Assembly (NCBI GenBank): GCA_050733695.1
Contig: JBOHTO010000034.1
Span: 1-33,641 of the forward strand
Length of the DNA: 33,641 bases
Origin: JBOHTO01 sp050733695
GTDB taxonomy: Bacteria; Gemmatimonadota; Gemmatimonadetes; Gemmatimonadales; Gemmatimonadaceae
Direction: 5' to 3'
Shown: positions 1-7,291 of the stretch, piece after piece
How positions within the stretch are numbered: the first letter of the stretch is position 1
How the letters are laid out: each line of letters opens with the position of its first letter
The notes under the pieces: model-generated
Databases searched by the model: none
Told to the model about the DNA's origin: nothing
The model's input: only the letters and a program-made list of their open reading frames with translations
Position numbers and translations under genes: made by a program

Positions 1-246
1 CTCCTGCATGATGAGCCCGTAGGCGACGTTGTTCAGCCCCGCACAGCCGTATTCCTCGGGTAGATTCGCGCCGAAGACACCGAGCCGCGCCATCTCCGGG
101 ACGATCTCCTTCGGAAAGCGCCCTTCGATGTACGCGTCGCCGATGATCGGGAGCACCCTGTCGTCCACGAATCGCCGGATGCTGTCGCGAACAGCGCGCT
201 CCTCTTCCGAGAGCGCGCTGTCGATGTCAAAGAAATCGGTTGGCAT
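1..246 (-). CDS. Acyl-CoA dehydrogenase, glutaryl-CoA dehydrogenase-like (N-terminal part, cut by window edge)
   Basis: Only the first 82 codons are present, reading leftward from the ATG at 246 and open at base 1. The protein begins MPTDFFDIDSALSEEE and continues with an amphipathic helical stretch (RDSIRRFVDDRVLPIIGDAY), then FPKEIVPEMARLGVFGANLPEEYG and CAGLNNVAYGLIMQE. This is the N-terminal all-helical domain of the flavin-dependent acyl-CoA dehydrogenase family. The CAGLN-VAYGLIMQE segment is what I associate with the glutaryl-CoA dehydrogenase branch, which oxidatively decarboxylates glutaryl-CoA to crotonyl-CoA in lysine and tryptophan breakdown. The FAD-binding and catalytic Glu regions lie outside the window, so the exact substrate is inferred. 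It follows the metallophosphoesterase by 50 bases on the same strand and may be the last gene of that operon. Confidence 0.82.
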   Translation of the reverse strand, partial: MPTDFFDIDSALSEEERAVRDSIRRFVDDRVLPIIGDAYIEGRFPKEIVPEMARLGVFGANLPEEYGCAGLNNVAYGLIMQE

Positions 247-296
247 CCCCGAAAAATAGCCGCGGCCGATGGCAGACGGCAGGGCGCGCGGCTCGT

Positions 297-1124
297 CTAA
301 TCCTCGAACCGCCGTGACCGTCCGGCGACGAAGCTCTGCGAATCTGCCGCCCAGATGAGCGTCGACACGTCGATGCTCCGCTCCGCCATGCGAATGATGT
401 TGACCGACGACGGCCGGCCGCCACGCGAGCGGTTCGATACCGTCCCCGCCGTCGAGATCACAGTTCCGCGGCGCGTGTGCTCGATGTAATGGATCGCTTC
501 CTGATGGTCGTGTCCGCACAGCACCACGTCGACGGCGTTCTCGGCGAACGCGCCCAGAACCTTGCGCGTGTTCTTGAGCCCGTGCCGCTTGGACAGCTCA
601 CCCTTCACGGGATTGTGGTGCATGACGATGATGCGTCGGTCGCCCGGCGGCGATGCGTCGAACTCCCGGCTCATGCGTTCGATCTGCGCGCGGTTGACGT
701 AGCCGATTATGGAAATGTCACGGAGCCGCCAGGTGAGAGTATGGCGGGTCACCCCATGGGCGGTATTGATGCCGATGAACGTCGCGCCAGGCACGCGCAG
801 AACTGGCTCGAGGTCCGGCGACACGTACGCACGGTAGTTGGCGTAGCGCGCCTTGCCGTCGCCGAATCCGAGCGGCGCCTTCCACCACGCGACATCATGG
901 TTGCCGGGAACGACGATCGTGCGGCTTACCTCTTCGGCGTGGCGCAGGAAGGCTCGCGCTCGCTGGAACTCGCCGGAGCGTGCGCGCTGCGAGACATCGC
1001 CCGAGATGGCAACGATGTCGTATTTCTGCTCCTGTATGAGCATCGCGATGGCGTCGATCTGCGCCGGCACGGCCGGCTGGCCGAAGTGCAGATCGGAGAC
1101 GTGGAAGACGCTCGTTACCGTCAC
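297..1124 (-). CDS. Calcineurin-like metallophosphoesterase (CpdA/Icc-type phosphodiesterase)
   Basis: A 275-residue cytoplasmic protein with every signature of the binuclear metallophosphoesterase fold in order: DLH at residues 11-13, GD at 42-43, GNHD at 74-77, MHHN around 168-171 and GHDH at 204-207. These residues bind two divalent metals. No signal peptide or membrane segment is visible. The closest named family is the class III cyclic-nucleotide phosphodiesterases (CpdA/Icc), but many homologues have untested substrates, so cAMP hydrolysis is only a family inference. The ATG overlaps the TGA of the upstream dehydrogenase gene by four bases (1121-1124), which implies translational coupling. 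A possible acyl-CoA dehydrogenase gene follows 50 bases downstream. Confidence 0.88.
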   Translation of the reverse strand: MTVTSVFHVSDLHFGQPAVPAQIDAIAMLIQEQKYDIVAISGDVSQRARSGEFQRARAFLRHAEEVSRTIVVPGNHDVAWWKAPLGFGDGKARYANYRAYVSPDLEPVLRVPGATFIGINTAHGVTRHTLTWRLRDISIIGYVNRAQIERMSREFDASPPGDRRIIVMHHNPVKGELSKRHGLKNTRKVLGAFAENAVDVVLCGHDHQEAIHYIEHTRRGTVISTAGTVSNRSRGGRPSSVNIIRMAERSIDVSTLIWAADSQSFVAGRSRRFED

Positions 1125-2137
1125 AGGCGCGCGATTATCGCATCCGCGAACTCGTCCGTGCTCGCAGAGCCGCCGAGGTCACGCGTCACCGTCTTCCCCT
1201 CGCGGATCGTCTTCTCGAGCGCCGCGCGCATGCGGCCAGCGCGTTTGCGGTCGCCCAGGTGCTCGAGCATCATGCATGCCGCGAGAATCAGCGCTCCCGG
1301 GTTGGCGATCCCCTTCCCTGCTATGTCCGGTGCCGTTCCGTGCACGGCCTCGAAGACGGCCGCGTTGCGACCGATGTTTCCACCGGGCGCGAGCCCCAGT
1401 CCGCCCACGAGCCCCGAGATCTGATCCGAGAGTATGTCACCGAACAGGTTCGTGGTGACGACCACGTCGAACTGCTCGGGCCGCATGACGAGATTCATGG
1501 CCATCGCGTCCACGATCCGTTCCTCGAACTCGACCTTCTTCGTATACTCCGCGGCCACGAGCCGGCCGACTTCGAGGAACAGTCCGCTCGTGCACTTGAG
1601 GATGTTCGCCTTGTGCACGAGCGTCACCTTGCGCCGTTTGTGCTCGACTGCATAGTCGAAGGCAAAGCGCACGATGCGCTCGGCCCCCACCCTCGTGACG
1701 ATCGCGATGGACTCGGCGGCTGCCTTGGGGTCATCGCCGATGGGGATGTAGTGCTCGACTCCGACGTAGAGACCCTCCGTGTTCTCGCGTACCAGTACGA
1801 GGTCCACGTTCTGGTAGCGCCCGCCGGGCACGATCGAGTACGCGGGGCGCAGGTTCGCATACAGGTCGAACGTCTTTCGCAGAGCGACGTTCACCGAGCG
1901 GTAGCCGCCGCCGAGTGGCGTCTCCAGCGGCCCCTTGAGCGCGACACGGTTGCGCTTGATGGAATCGAGCGTCGCGTCGGGCATCGGATCGTTGAACCGT
2001 GTCACGCCGGCGAGACCGGCGACCTGGTGATCCCACGTGATGTCGGGCTCCGTCGCCTCGACTACGCGGACGGTCGCCTCCGTTATCGAGGGCCCGATTC
2101 CGTCGCCCGGAATCAGCGTGATGTGCGTCGTCATCAA
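1121..2137 (-). CDS. Isocitrate/isopropylmalate dehydrogenase family protein (probably NAD-dependent isocitrate dehydrogenase)
   Basis: A 338-residue beta-decarboxylating dehydrogenase. It starts with the typical IPGDGIGP strand-turn, has the substrate-loop serine and arginine in RSVNVALRK, the signature VRENTEGLYVG, the catalytic lysine region VTLVHKANILK and the metal-binding NLFGDILSDQISGLVGG stretch. Nucleotide binding follows in FEAVHGTAPDIAGKG. Length and the ENTEGLY motif fit the NAD-dependent IDH branch, which resembles the mitochondrial IDH3 subunits, better than LeuB. Homoisocitrate dehydrogenase is a close alternative that reading alone cannot exclude. The start MMTTHITLIPGDG places the first strand at the usual position. 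The upstream lipoprotein gene ends 10 bases before it, and its own stop overlaps the metallophosphoesterase start by four bases. Confidence 0.88.
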   Translation of the reverse strand: MMTTHITLIPGDGIGPSITEATVRVVEATEPDITWDHQVAGLAGVTRFNDPMPDATLDSIKRNRVALKGPLETPLGGGYRSVNVALRKTFDLYANLRPAYSIVPGGRYQNVDLVLVRENTEGLYVGVEHYIPIGDDPKAAAESIAIVTRVGAERIVRFAFDYAVEHKRRKVTLVHKANILKCTSGLFLEVGRLVAAEYTKKVEFEERIVDAMAMNLVMRPEQFDVVVTTNLFGDILSDQISGLVGGLGLAPGGNIGRNAAVFEAVHGTAPDIAGKGIANPGALILAACMMLEHLGDRKRAGRMRAALEKTIREGKTVTRDLGGSASTDEFADAIIARL

Positions 2138-2147
2138 CCGTGTGTTG

Positions 2148-2795
2148 TCATGGTGCCGCGATCAGGCCGGCGAGATGGTCCGCGGCGCTAGCGGCGAGCG
2201 CGGGTGAGAACTCCGGCTGTTCGTCGCTCGCCACATCCTGCATCCAGCGCACGCGCGCCATCCGCGCGTCAATGAGCATGGTGCGCAGCACCAGGCGTCC
2301 ACCCGAATCCGTCTTCTCGAATCGGGCCTCGACCGGGAAGAGCGCATAACGCGCGTTGTGCAGCGCCACGAGCGAGCGCACCTGCGAGGCGAGTGGCTCT
2401 CCGATCTGTCCGTCCGCCGGGCGTCGCGCGAGGGGCCGAAGCCCCTCTGCCGCAAGCGCGTAAGGATCCGGCGAGTACGTCGGGTTGCGACGCGCCGAGC
2501 GCGCGAGTTCATCGGGGAACACCCAATTGGTGCGGAAGCCGCGCTGGGCGAGTGCGTACGCGATCTCGTCATCCAGGTTGCTGAGGTACTCGCGCCTGTC
2601 CTCGATTGCTGCAACCCAGCCGAGCGTGTCGGCGGGCCGGAGGTAGTGGGTGGGAAGCACGATGACGCGCTGGCCTGCAAGCCCCGCGAGCGGGCGATCC
2701 GGCAGCGGTGCCATCTGGCCGGCGTCGCGCTTCGGAGCGCACGCGAGCAGGAGTGGCAGGCAGACCGCTGCGATGCAGGTCGAAGATCGAATCAT
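2148..2795 (-). CDS. Predicted lipoprotein of unknown function
   Basis: I do not recognise the family. From the ATG at 2795 the protein is 215 residues and opens with a textbook lipoprotein signal: MIRSS, a hydrophobic core (CIAAVCLPLL) and the lipobox LLAC, with the modified cysteine near residue 18. Longer in-frame starts exist, the furthest at 2879, but they would add a charged segment in front of the signal peptide, so I reject them. The mature part is soluble, mixed alpha/beta, with segments such as GQRVIVLPTHYL, ALAQRGFRTNWVFPDEL and RYALFPVEARFE, and an arginine-rich middle. A periplasm-facing, membrane-anchored protein is inferred. It lies 10 bases upstream of the dehydrogenase gene and is probably first in the operon. 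Confidence 0.7.
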   Translation of the reverse strand: MIRSSTCIAAVCLPLLLACAPKRDAGQMAPLPDRPLAGLAGQRVIVLPTHYLRPADTLGWVAAIEDRREYLSNLDDEIAYALAQRGFRTNWVFPDELARSARRNPTYSPDPYALAAEGLRPLARRPADGQIGEPLASQVRSLVALHNARYALFPVEARFEKTDSGGRLVLRTMLIDARMARVRWMQDVASDEQPEFSPALAASAADHLAGLIAAP

Positions 2796-2910
2796 TATCA
2801 CGTCGGTATGGAGTCGGAAACAAGCTAACGCGCCGAGTGGCACTGCGGCAGACGGCCGGCGGCGAGGGGTCGGCAGCAACCTTCCCGGATTCTATATTGT
2901 GACACTGTCG

Positions 2911-2959
2911 TCATGCCCGTTCCCGTCGCTGTCGTCGTTCCCGCGAAAGCGGGAATCCA
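2911..2959. repeat. 49-bp dispersed repeat, copy 1, with REP-like hairpin
   Basis: First of two near-identical 49-bp direct repeats upstream of the S9 peptidase gene. The 3' half contains the 18-base palindrome TTCCCGCGAAAGCGGGAA (2938-2955), which can form a 7-bp stem with a GAAA tetraloop. The core resembles the dispersed 'cccgcgaaagcggg' intergenic repeats seen in many bacterial genomes. The 5' half contains two related GTTCCCGTCGCTGTC-like words. The unit lies between the start of the divergent lipoprotein gene and the peptidase, so it could affect either transcript. Confidence 0.8.
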
Positions 2960-2980
2960 GCTTCCCTCTTTTCTGCCTGG

Positions 2981-3029
2981 TCATTCCCGTTCCCGTCGCT
3001 GTCGTCATGCCCGCGAAAGCGGGAATCCA
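2981..3029. repeat. 49-bp dispersed repeat, copy 2
   Basis: Second copy, 70 bases after the first. It differs only in the bases at the start and just before the hairpin (CATGCCCGC instead of CGTTCCCGC), so the stem is shortened to CCCGC-GAAA-GCGGG plus flanks. It ends 20 bases before the peptidase ATG. The hairpin therefore sits in the leader region of that gene, or just upstream of its ribosome binding site. Confidence 0.78.
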
Positions 3030-3049
3030 TTCTCCTCTGGTCCTGAGCC

Positions 3050-5410
3050 ATGCCGATTGTCCTCCTCCTCGTCGCGCTGTTCCTCGCCCTGCCAGCCACC
3101 GTGCACGGGCAGAACGCAGACTCGGCCGCATTCGATTTCACGATCGCCAACATCATGCGCGGCCCGGAGGTCTACGGCCGCTCGCCGGAGAACGTACGCT
3201 GGACCCCGAACGGGGAGTGGATCTACTTCATGTGGCTACCGCCCGGCACGGACTGGCGCGAAGAACGGGAGCCGTACCGTGTGCGGGCGCGCGCGGGCGC
3301 GACTCCGGAACGCATCACCGACGCGCACATGGACAGCATCGCCCCGCTGCTTGCCGGCGGCGATGAGTCCGGCGACGGCCGCTATCGCGCGGTGGAAGAG
3401 GACGGCGACATCTTCGTCGTTGACCTTCGCGGCAACAGCGCTCGCCGCCTCACGCTGACCTACGCCGAAGAGAGCAACCCGGAGTTCTCATCCGACGGCA
3501 CGCGCGTCTTCTTCATACGCGATGACAACGTCTTTTCCGTCGACCTGGACAACGGCCTCATCCGGCAGCACAGCGACGTGCGGGGAGACGACGAGCGGGA
3601 GAAGGAGGACAGCACCGAGGGGCAGCGCGCCGCGCTCGAGGCACAGCAGCGACTCCTCTTCGAGGCGATCCGCGACCGTGTCCGTGCCGACAGCATCGAG
3701 AAGGCGGAGGAACGCGCGCGCGACAGTCTCGACGTGGAGCCGCTCTATCTGCGGAAGAAGGAGCGCGTCGACGCGCTGCGGGTGTCGCCCGCGGGAAGCG
3801 CGCTGCTCGTGTCGACAGAAATCACGGCCGATGATGCGCTGCGGACGATAGTGCCGGAGTACGTGACCGAGAGCGGCTACACCGAAGATCTCACGGTGCG
3901 CACGAAGGTGGGAGACACACAGTCCTCCGGGCGTGTGGCCTTCATGGAGCTGCCGTCCGGCGAGCTGCGCTGGCTGCAACTGATTCCCGGCGACACATCA
4001 GTGATCCCCGCCTACGCTCGCATACTCGGCTGGAACGACACGGGCTCGGCGGCGCTCGTCTTCACGGTCAGCCGCGACTACAAGACGCGCTACCTCCAGA
4101 CGGTGTCTGCGGAGTCAGGTGAGATCCGCGTGGTCGACACTCTCAACGACACGGCGTGGGTGAACGGTCCCTGCTTCGGCTGCGCCGGCTGGTACGACGA
4201 GGGCCGGCGCATCTGGTTCGTCTCGGAGGCGGACGGCTACGCGCACCTGTACACCATCGCTGCGGATGGGGGCGACCGGCGCCAGCTCACGAGTGGCGAG
4301 TGGGAAGTGCTCGACGTCGAGCCGTCGGACGATGAGGGCACATTCCAACTGCACGCGAGCAAGGTGTCGCCGTTCGTGCGGCACTTCTACACGATTCCCG
4401 TGAGTGGCGGTGAGATGACGCAGGTCACCGAGCGGCCTGGCAGCCACGAGGTGAGCGTTGGCCCGCGCGGGCAGATGCTGGCCGACGTGTACTCGTATGC
4501 CAACAGTCCGCCCGAACTGTACCTGATGCAGAACCGGCCGGGAGCGGACATGGCGCAGTTCACGACGTCACCCACCGATGAGTGGCTCGGCTTCCCCTGG
4601 ATCGTGCCGGACATCGTGCGCATACGCGCCTCGGACGGCGTCATGGTGCCCGCGCGCATCTATCGGCCGAGCGACATGCGTGCGGATCCGAACGGTGCGG
4701 CCGTGATATTCGTGCACGGCGCGGGGTATCTGCACAACGTGCACGATTACTGGTCGTCCTATTCGCGCGAGTACATGTTCAATCAGTTCCTCGCCTCGCA
4801 GGGCTACGTGGTGCTCGACATCGACTATCGCGGCTCCGCGGGCTACGGCCGCGACTGGCGCACGGCGATCTACCGGCACATGGGTGGCCGCGATCTGCAG
4901 GACCAGGTGGACGGTGCCCGCTATCTGCAGAGCGAGTTCGGCATCGATCCCGAGCGCATCGGCCTCTACGGCGGGAGCTACGGCGGATTCATAACGCTCA
5001 TGGCGCTCTTCACCGAGCCCGAGTGGTTTGGCGCGGGTGCCGCGCTGCGGAGCGTGACGGACTGGGCGCATTACAATCATGGATACACATCGCGCATCCT
5101 CAATTTCCCGGCAGTGGACACGCTCGCCTACCGGCAGTCGTCGCCCATCTTCTTCGCCGAAGGCCTGGAGGATCCACTGCTCATCGCGCACGGAATGGTC
5201 GATGTCAACGTGCACTTCCAGGACGTGGTGCGACTGTCGCAGCGGCTGATCGAGCTCGGGAAGAAGGACTGGGAGATGGCGGTGTATCCGGTGGAGAGCC
5301 ATGCATTCGTGCGGCCATCGTCGTGGGCGGACGAGTATCGACGCATCTTCGAGTTGTTCGAGCGGGCGCTGCACGGGGGACAGGAGCGCGCGGCGAGCGG
5401 GAACCGCTAG
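3050..5410 (+). CDS. Secreted S9 family peptidase (DPP IV / acylaminoacyl-peptidase-like)
   Basis: A 786-residue serine peptidase. Residues 1-20 form a Sec signal peptide (PIVLLLVALFLALPATVHG), so the enzyme is probably periplasmic or exported. Residues 40-510 are rich in WD40/PD40-like blades typical of the DPP IV beta-propeller, with repeated 'SPEN-RWTPNGEWI' and 'ADGYAHLYTIAADGGDRRQL' style units. The C-terminal alpha/beta-hydrolase domain has VIFVHGAGY (oxyanion region) and the nucleophile GGSYGG with Ser643. The triad is completed by Asp718 in AHGMVDVNV and His751 in ESHAF. Length and layout are normal for the family. A charged, Glu/Arg-rich insert near residues 180-230 is predicted to be helical. 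Two hairpin repeats lie directly upstream. The substrate is unknown; release of dipeptides or N-terminal residues is a family inference. Confidence 0.92.
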   Translation: MPIVLLLVALFLALPATVHGQNADSAAFDFTIANIMRGPEVYGRSPENVRWTPNGEWIYFMWLPPGTDWREEREPYRVRARAGATPERITDAHMDSIAPLLAGGDESGDGRYRAVEEDGDIFVVDLRGNSARRLTLTYAEESNPEFSSDGTRVFFIRDDNVFSVDLDNGLIRQHSDVRGDDEREKEDSTEGQRAALEAQQRLLFEAIRDRVRADSIEKAEERARDSLDVEPLYLRKKERVDALRVSPAGSALLVSTEITADDALRTIVPEYVTESGYTEDLTVRTKVGDTQSSGRVAFMELPSGELRWLQLIPGDTSVIPAYARILGWNDTGSAALVFTVSRDYKTRYLQTVSAESGEIRVVDTLNDTAWVNGPCFGCAGWYDEGRRIWFVSEADGYAHLYTIAADGGDRRQLTSGEWEVLDVEPSDDEGTFQLHASKVSPFVRHFYTIPVSGGEMTQVTERPGSHEVSVGPRGQMLADVYSYANSPPELYLMQNRPGADMAQFTTSPTDEWLGFPWIVPDIVRIRASDGVMVPARIYRPSDMRADPNGAAVIFVHGAGYLHNVHDYWSSYSREYMFNQFLASQGYVVLDIDYRGSAGYGRDWRTAIYRHMGGRDLQDQVDGARYLQSEFGIDPERIGLYGGSYGGFITLMALFTEPEWFGAGAALRSVTDWAHYNHGYTSRILNFPAVDTLAYRQSSPIFFAEGLEDPLLIAHGMVDVNVHFQDVVRLSQRLIELGKKDWEMAVYPVESHAFVRPSSWADEYRRIFELFERALHGGQERAASGNR

Positions 5411-5482
5411 GGTCGGCGTCGACGACGGGAGCGCGCTCCTGATCGCCGTGCCGACCGGGGCCGTCCTGGCCTTGCGTGTAAC

Positions 5483-5890
5483 CTGACAAAGCTCCACAGA
5501 AACCGATGCCATTCAGGAACCGGCCGCCGCTCGGCGAAGGCCGCTTTCGACCATTTCGCCCAGCGCCAGAACAACAGCGCGAAAACTACGATCGATCGAC
5601 TCCAGGCAGCGCTCCGGAGCACTGGGCAGGACGTCTCACGTCGTGACGAGATCGAGCTTTTCAAAGCCTTGGAGAAGGCCCGCTGCGGATCGTTTGTCGG
5701 TGGGCGGCGAGGACGGCCGTCGCGTTTCGAATGGACTGTGGGCCTCACAGACATTGGGCGCTCCGCCGCCGGAGAGCACGTGAAGGTGGAGGCGATTACA
5801 GAATCTCAGTTGAGCGACCTCGACGACGACGCAGAAGCGGACGAGGGATTGGTCGCACATCAATACCGACTTCGTGCTGACCTGGAGCTC
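5483..5890 (+). pseudogene. Remnant of a small conserved protein (GRRGxPSRFEW type), start and C-terminus lost
   Basis: An open frame, continuous with no stop, reads LTKLHRNRCHSG, then AAFDHFAQRQNNSAKTTIDR, SRRDEIELFKALEKARCG, VGGRRGRPSRFEWTVGLTD and GLVAHQYRLRADLEL. I recall uncharacterised bacterial proteins with this GRRG-PSRFEW core that end in a conserved 'RLRPDL...LP-DLT--EA-RL' segment. Here homology stops at about 5890, exactly where a ParA-like frame begins. The natural start is also missing: the codon where ATG is expected (5483) is CTG, and no ATG, GTG or TTG occurs in frame until 5669. This is probably a non-functional fragment left by one deletion that also removed the start of the ParA gene. 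The function of the intact family is unknown to me. Confidence 0.5.
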
Positions 5891-6215
5891 TGCCACCGTG
5901 TGCATCGAGACAGCGGCCGCCCTTGCCGGTCCTCGATTCAGGGATCGTGCTCTTATCATCGACCTTGATCCGCAGACCAATGCGACATTCAGTCGCATGA
6001 CAGAGACTGCGTGGGAGATTCATGCCGAGAATCACGGTACACAACGCGAGTTCTTCGACCACTGCCTCGCCGAGGAAGTGCCCGATCTGAGGCCTTTGAT
6101 AGTTCGGCAACCGGTGATGGGCACTTCTGACCTGGACAAGCTCGACCTCGTACCGTCTCACATCGAACTTTTTGGGATCGACTACGCCGACTCCCACGAA
6201 CCAGGCCTCCGTTGA
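5874..6215 (+). pseudogene. ParA/Soj-like ATPase remnant lacking the Walker A motif
   Basis: The frame contains ETAAALAGPRFRDRALIIDL, then DLDPQTNATFS, which is the Walker B-like strand of ParA/MinD ATPases, AWEIHAENHGTQREFFDHCL, and LDLVPSHIELFGIDYA, where intact ParA proteins have the conserved LPSHIELFGIDL. The deviant Walker A loop (KGGVGKT), which should lie about 15 residues before ETAAALA, is absent. The frame instead joins the preceding gene remnant at about 5890. At the 3' end the protein stops shortly after FGIDYA, losing the C-terminal half. With both ends missing it cannot be an active ATPase. Intact homologues act in plasmid or chromosome partition or cargo positioning. Confidence 0.6.
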
Positions 6216-6240
6216 CGGGGATTGATTGCGCCCTGTCCCG

Positions 6241-6280
6241 TTGCGACCAATCTGTACAAGCACTACATTATGACTGTACA
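6241..6280 (+). promoter_or_regulatory. Candidate promoter and operator of the vapBC-like operon
   Basis: TTGCGA (6241-6246) and TACATT (6264-6269) are spaced by 17 bases and could serve as -35 and -10 boxes. The hexamer TGTACA occurs twice, at about 6253-6258 and 6275-6280, flanking the putative -10. Paired TGTAC/GTACA half-sites overlapping the promoter are the arrangement expected for autoregulation by a VapB antitoxin or VapBC complex. The local base composition is much richer in A/T than the surroundings. Predicted from sequence only. Confidence 0.4.
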
Positions 6281-6299
6281 CTTCAGCCCGGGAAACGTC

Positions 6300-6521
6300 A
6301 TGGCCAAGGGACAGGTTCGCGTCCGGAAGAACATGCGCCTCAGCCAGGCGAAGCTCACGCGCGCTCAGCGCATTCTGGGCACCGCTACCGAGACGGACAC
6401 GGTGGAGCAGGCGCTTGATCTGGTCGCATTCCGGGAGGAGGTCACGCGCGGCATCCGCCGCCTGGGGGGCTCGCGTATTCTGCGCGATGTCCTGGGCGAC
6501 CCGATGAGCCGCGATCACTGA
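6300..6521 (+). CDS. VapB-like ribbon-helix-helix antitoxin
   Basis: A 73-residue protein from the ATG at 6300 (MAKGQVRVRKNMRLSQAKLT), preceded by a GGGAAA Shine-Dalgarno-like stretch five bases upstream. An upstream in-frame ATG at 6270 lies inside the predicted promoter, so the shorter form is preferred. The N-terminal basic strand (VRVRKNMRL) followed by RAQRILGTATETDTVEQALD matches the short ribbon-helix-helix antitoxins in which a 'KLARAQRILGTKTDTEAV--AL' helix pair follows the DNA-binding strand. The C-terminal half (FREEVTRGIRRLGGSRILRD) is the toxin-wrapping part. It is predicted to bind and neutralise the PIN-domain ribonuclease encoded six bases downstream and to repress its own operon through the TGTACA sites. 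Confidence 0.72.
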   Translation: MAKGQVRVRKNMRLSQAKLTRAQRILGTATETDTVEQALDLVAFREEVTRGIRRLGGSRILRDVLGDPMSRDH

Positions 6522-6527
6522 CCGGGC

Positions 6528-6974
6528 GTGAGGAAGTACGTCCTCGACACCAATCTCTACATCGCCGCCGACCGTGACATGGCAAAGGCCGAGGAGCTTA
6601 TCCGCTTCTACTCGGCCTTTCTGCCGTTCACCTATCTTCACGCGGTCGTCGTGCAGGAACTGCTGCTGGGCGCAGTGGATCTTCGGCGCGCGCAACTCAT
6701 TCAAGACGCCTACATCGCTCCGTTCGAGGCTCGGGATCGCCTGCTCACCCCCAGCTACGAAAACTGGAAACGGAGCGGCGTGGTGGTTGCCACCCTCGTC
6801 GAGCAGCGAGCGATCAGCCCGGGCGGCTTTGGCCGGTCATTCCTGAACGATGTACTTCTCGCAGTCTCGTGTCGCGAGGCGGGCGTGACGCTCGTGACGA
6901 GCAACGTGGCGGACTTCGAGCGCATCAGGCAGGTTGAGCGGTTCGAATTCCTGGTGCCGTGGCCTGAGCCGTAA
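6528..6974 (+). CDS. VapC-like PIN-domain toxin (predicted ribonuclease)
   Basis: 148 residues with a GTG start six bases after the antitoxin stop. All PIN-domain acidic positions are present: Asp7 in YVLDTN, Glu44 in VVQELLLG, Asp108 in FLNDVLLA and Asp129 in TSNVADF. These residues chelate Mg or Mn and support site-specific RNA cleavage in characterised VapC toxins. Length is within the normal 130-150 range and the frame is uninterrupted, so of the several toxin loci in this window this one looks functional. An inverted repeat immediately after the stop may end the transcript. The RNA target cannot be inferred from sequence. Confidence 0.8.
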   Translation: MRKYVLDTNLYIAADRDMAKAEELIRFYSAFLPFTYLHAVVVQELLLGAVDLRRAQLIQDAYIAPFEARDRLLTPSYENWKRSGVVVATLVEQRAISPGGFGRSFLNDVLLAVSCREAGVTLVTSNVADFERIRQVERFEFLVPWPEP

Positions 6975-6978
6975 TCGC

Positions 6979-7004
6979 ACGAACCGTCTGCTCCTCCGGT
7001 TCGT
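6979..7004 (+). terminator. Hairpin directly after the vapC stop, possible terminator
   Basis: ACGAACCG (6979-6986) and CGGTTCGT (6997-7004) form a perfect 8-bp stem with a 10-base loop, beginning four bases after the TAA of the toxin gene. A run of C rather than T follows, so this is not a canonical intrinsic terminator. It may still stabilise or end the operon transcript. Confidence 0.4.
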
Positions 7005-7291
7005 CCCCGCAGCGCCGAGAACGTCACCATATCCTGGTCGCACTGCTGGCGCGACCCGACGTGTCATGGATGGGGCGCTCGAGCCTTGGACCGGAGATCA
7101 CACGCTCCAGCCGGGCGAGACCTCCGACATCATCGCCGAAGGTGACCTTGCCTACCCCGTTCCTGAATCGAGTTGAGCGCAGATCGTGTCATCATCTACG
7201 CTTCGATTCAGTCGGTGCGCAGACAAGGCGCTCGCTTGTACCGGAGCAGCGAGCAGGAGCAATCAACGGCTCGCTGCCGCATGTCCCGCCG
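7005..7291. other. Gene-poor spacer between vapC and the MFS gene
   Basis: No complete gene is evident. A short plus-strand frame starting at the ATG near 7063 and ending at 7176 reads MDGALEPWTGDHTLQPGETS followed by DIIAEGDLAYPVPESS. This has the look of genuine protein sequence but is too short to assign. It could be the tail of a lost gene. Nothing else convincing was seen on either strand. Confidence 0.3.

Noticed and set aside
2911..3029. CRISPR-like array
   Set aside because: Only two copies with a 21-base gap, and each copy carries an internal hairpin; no spacer pattern and no cas genes.
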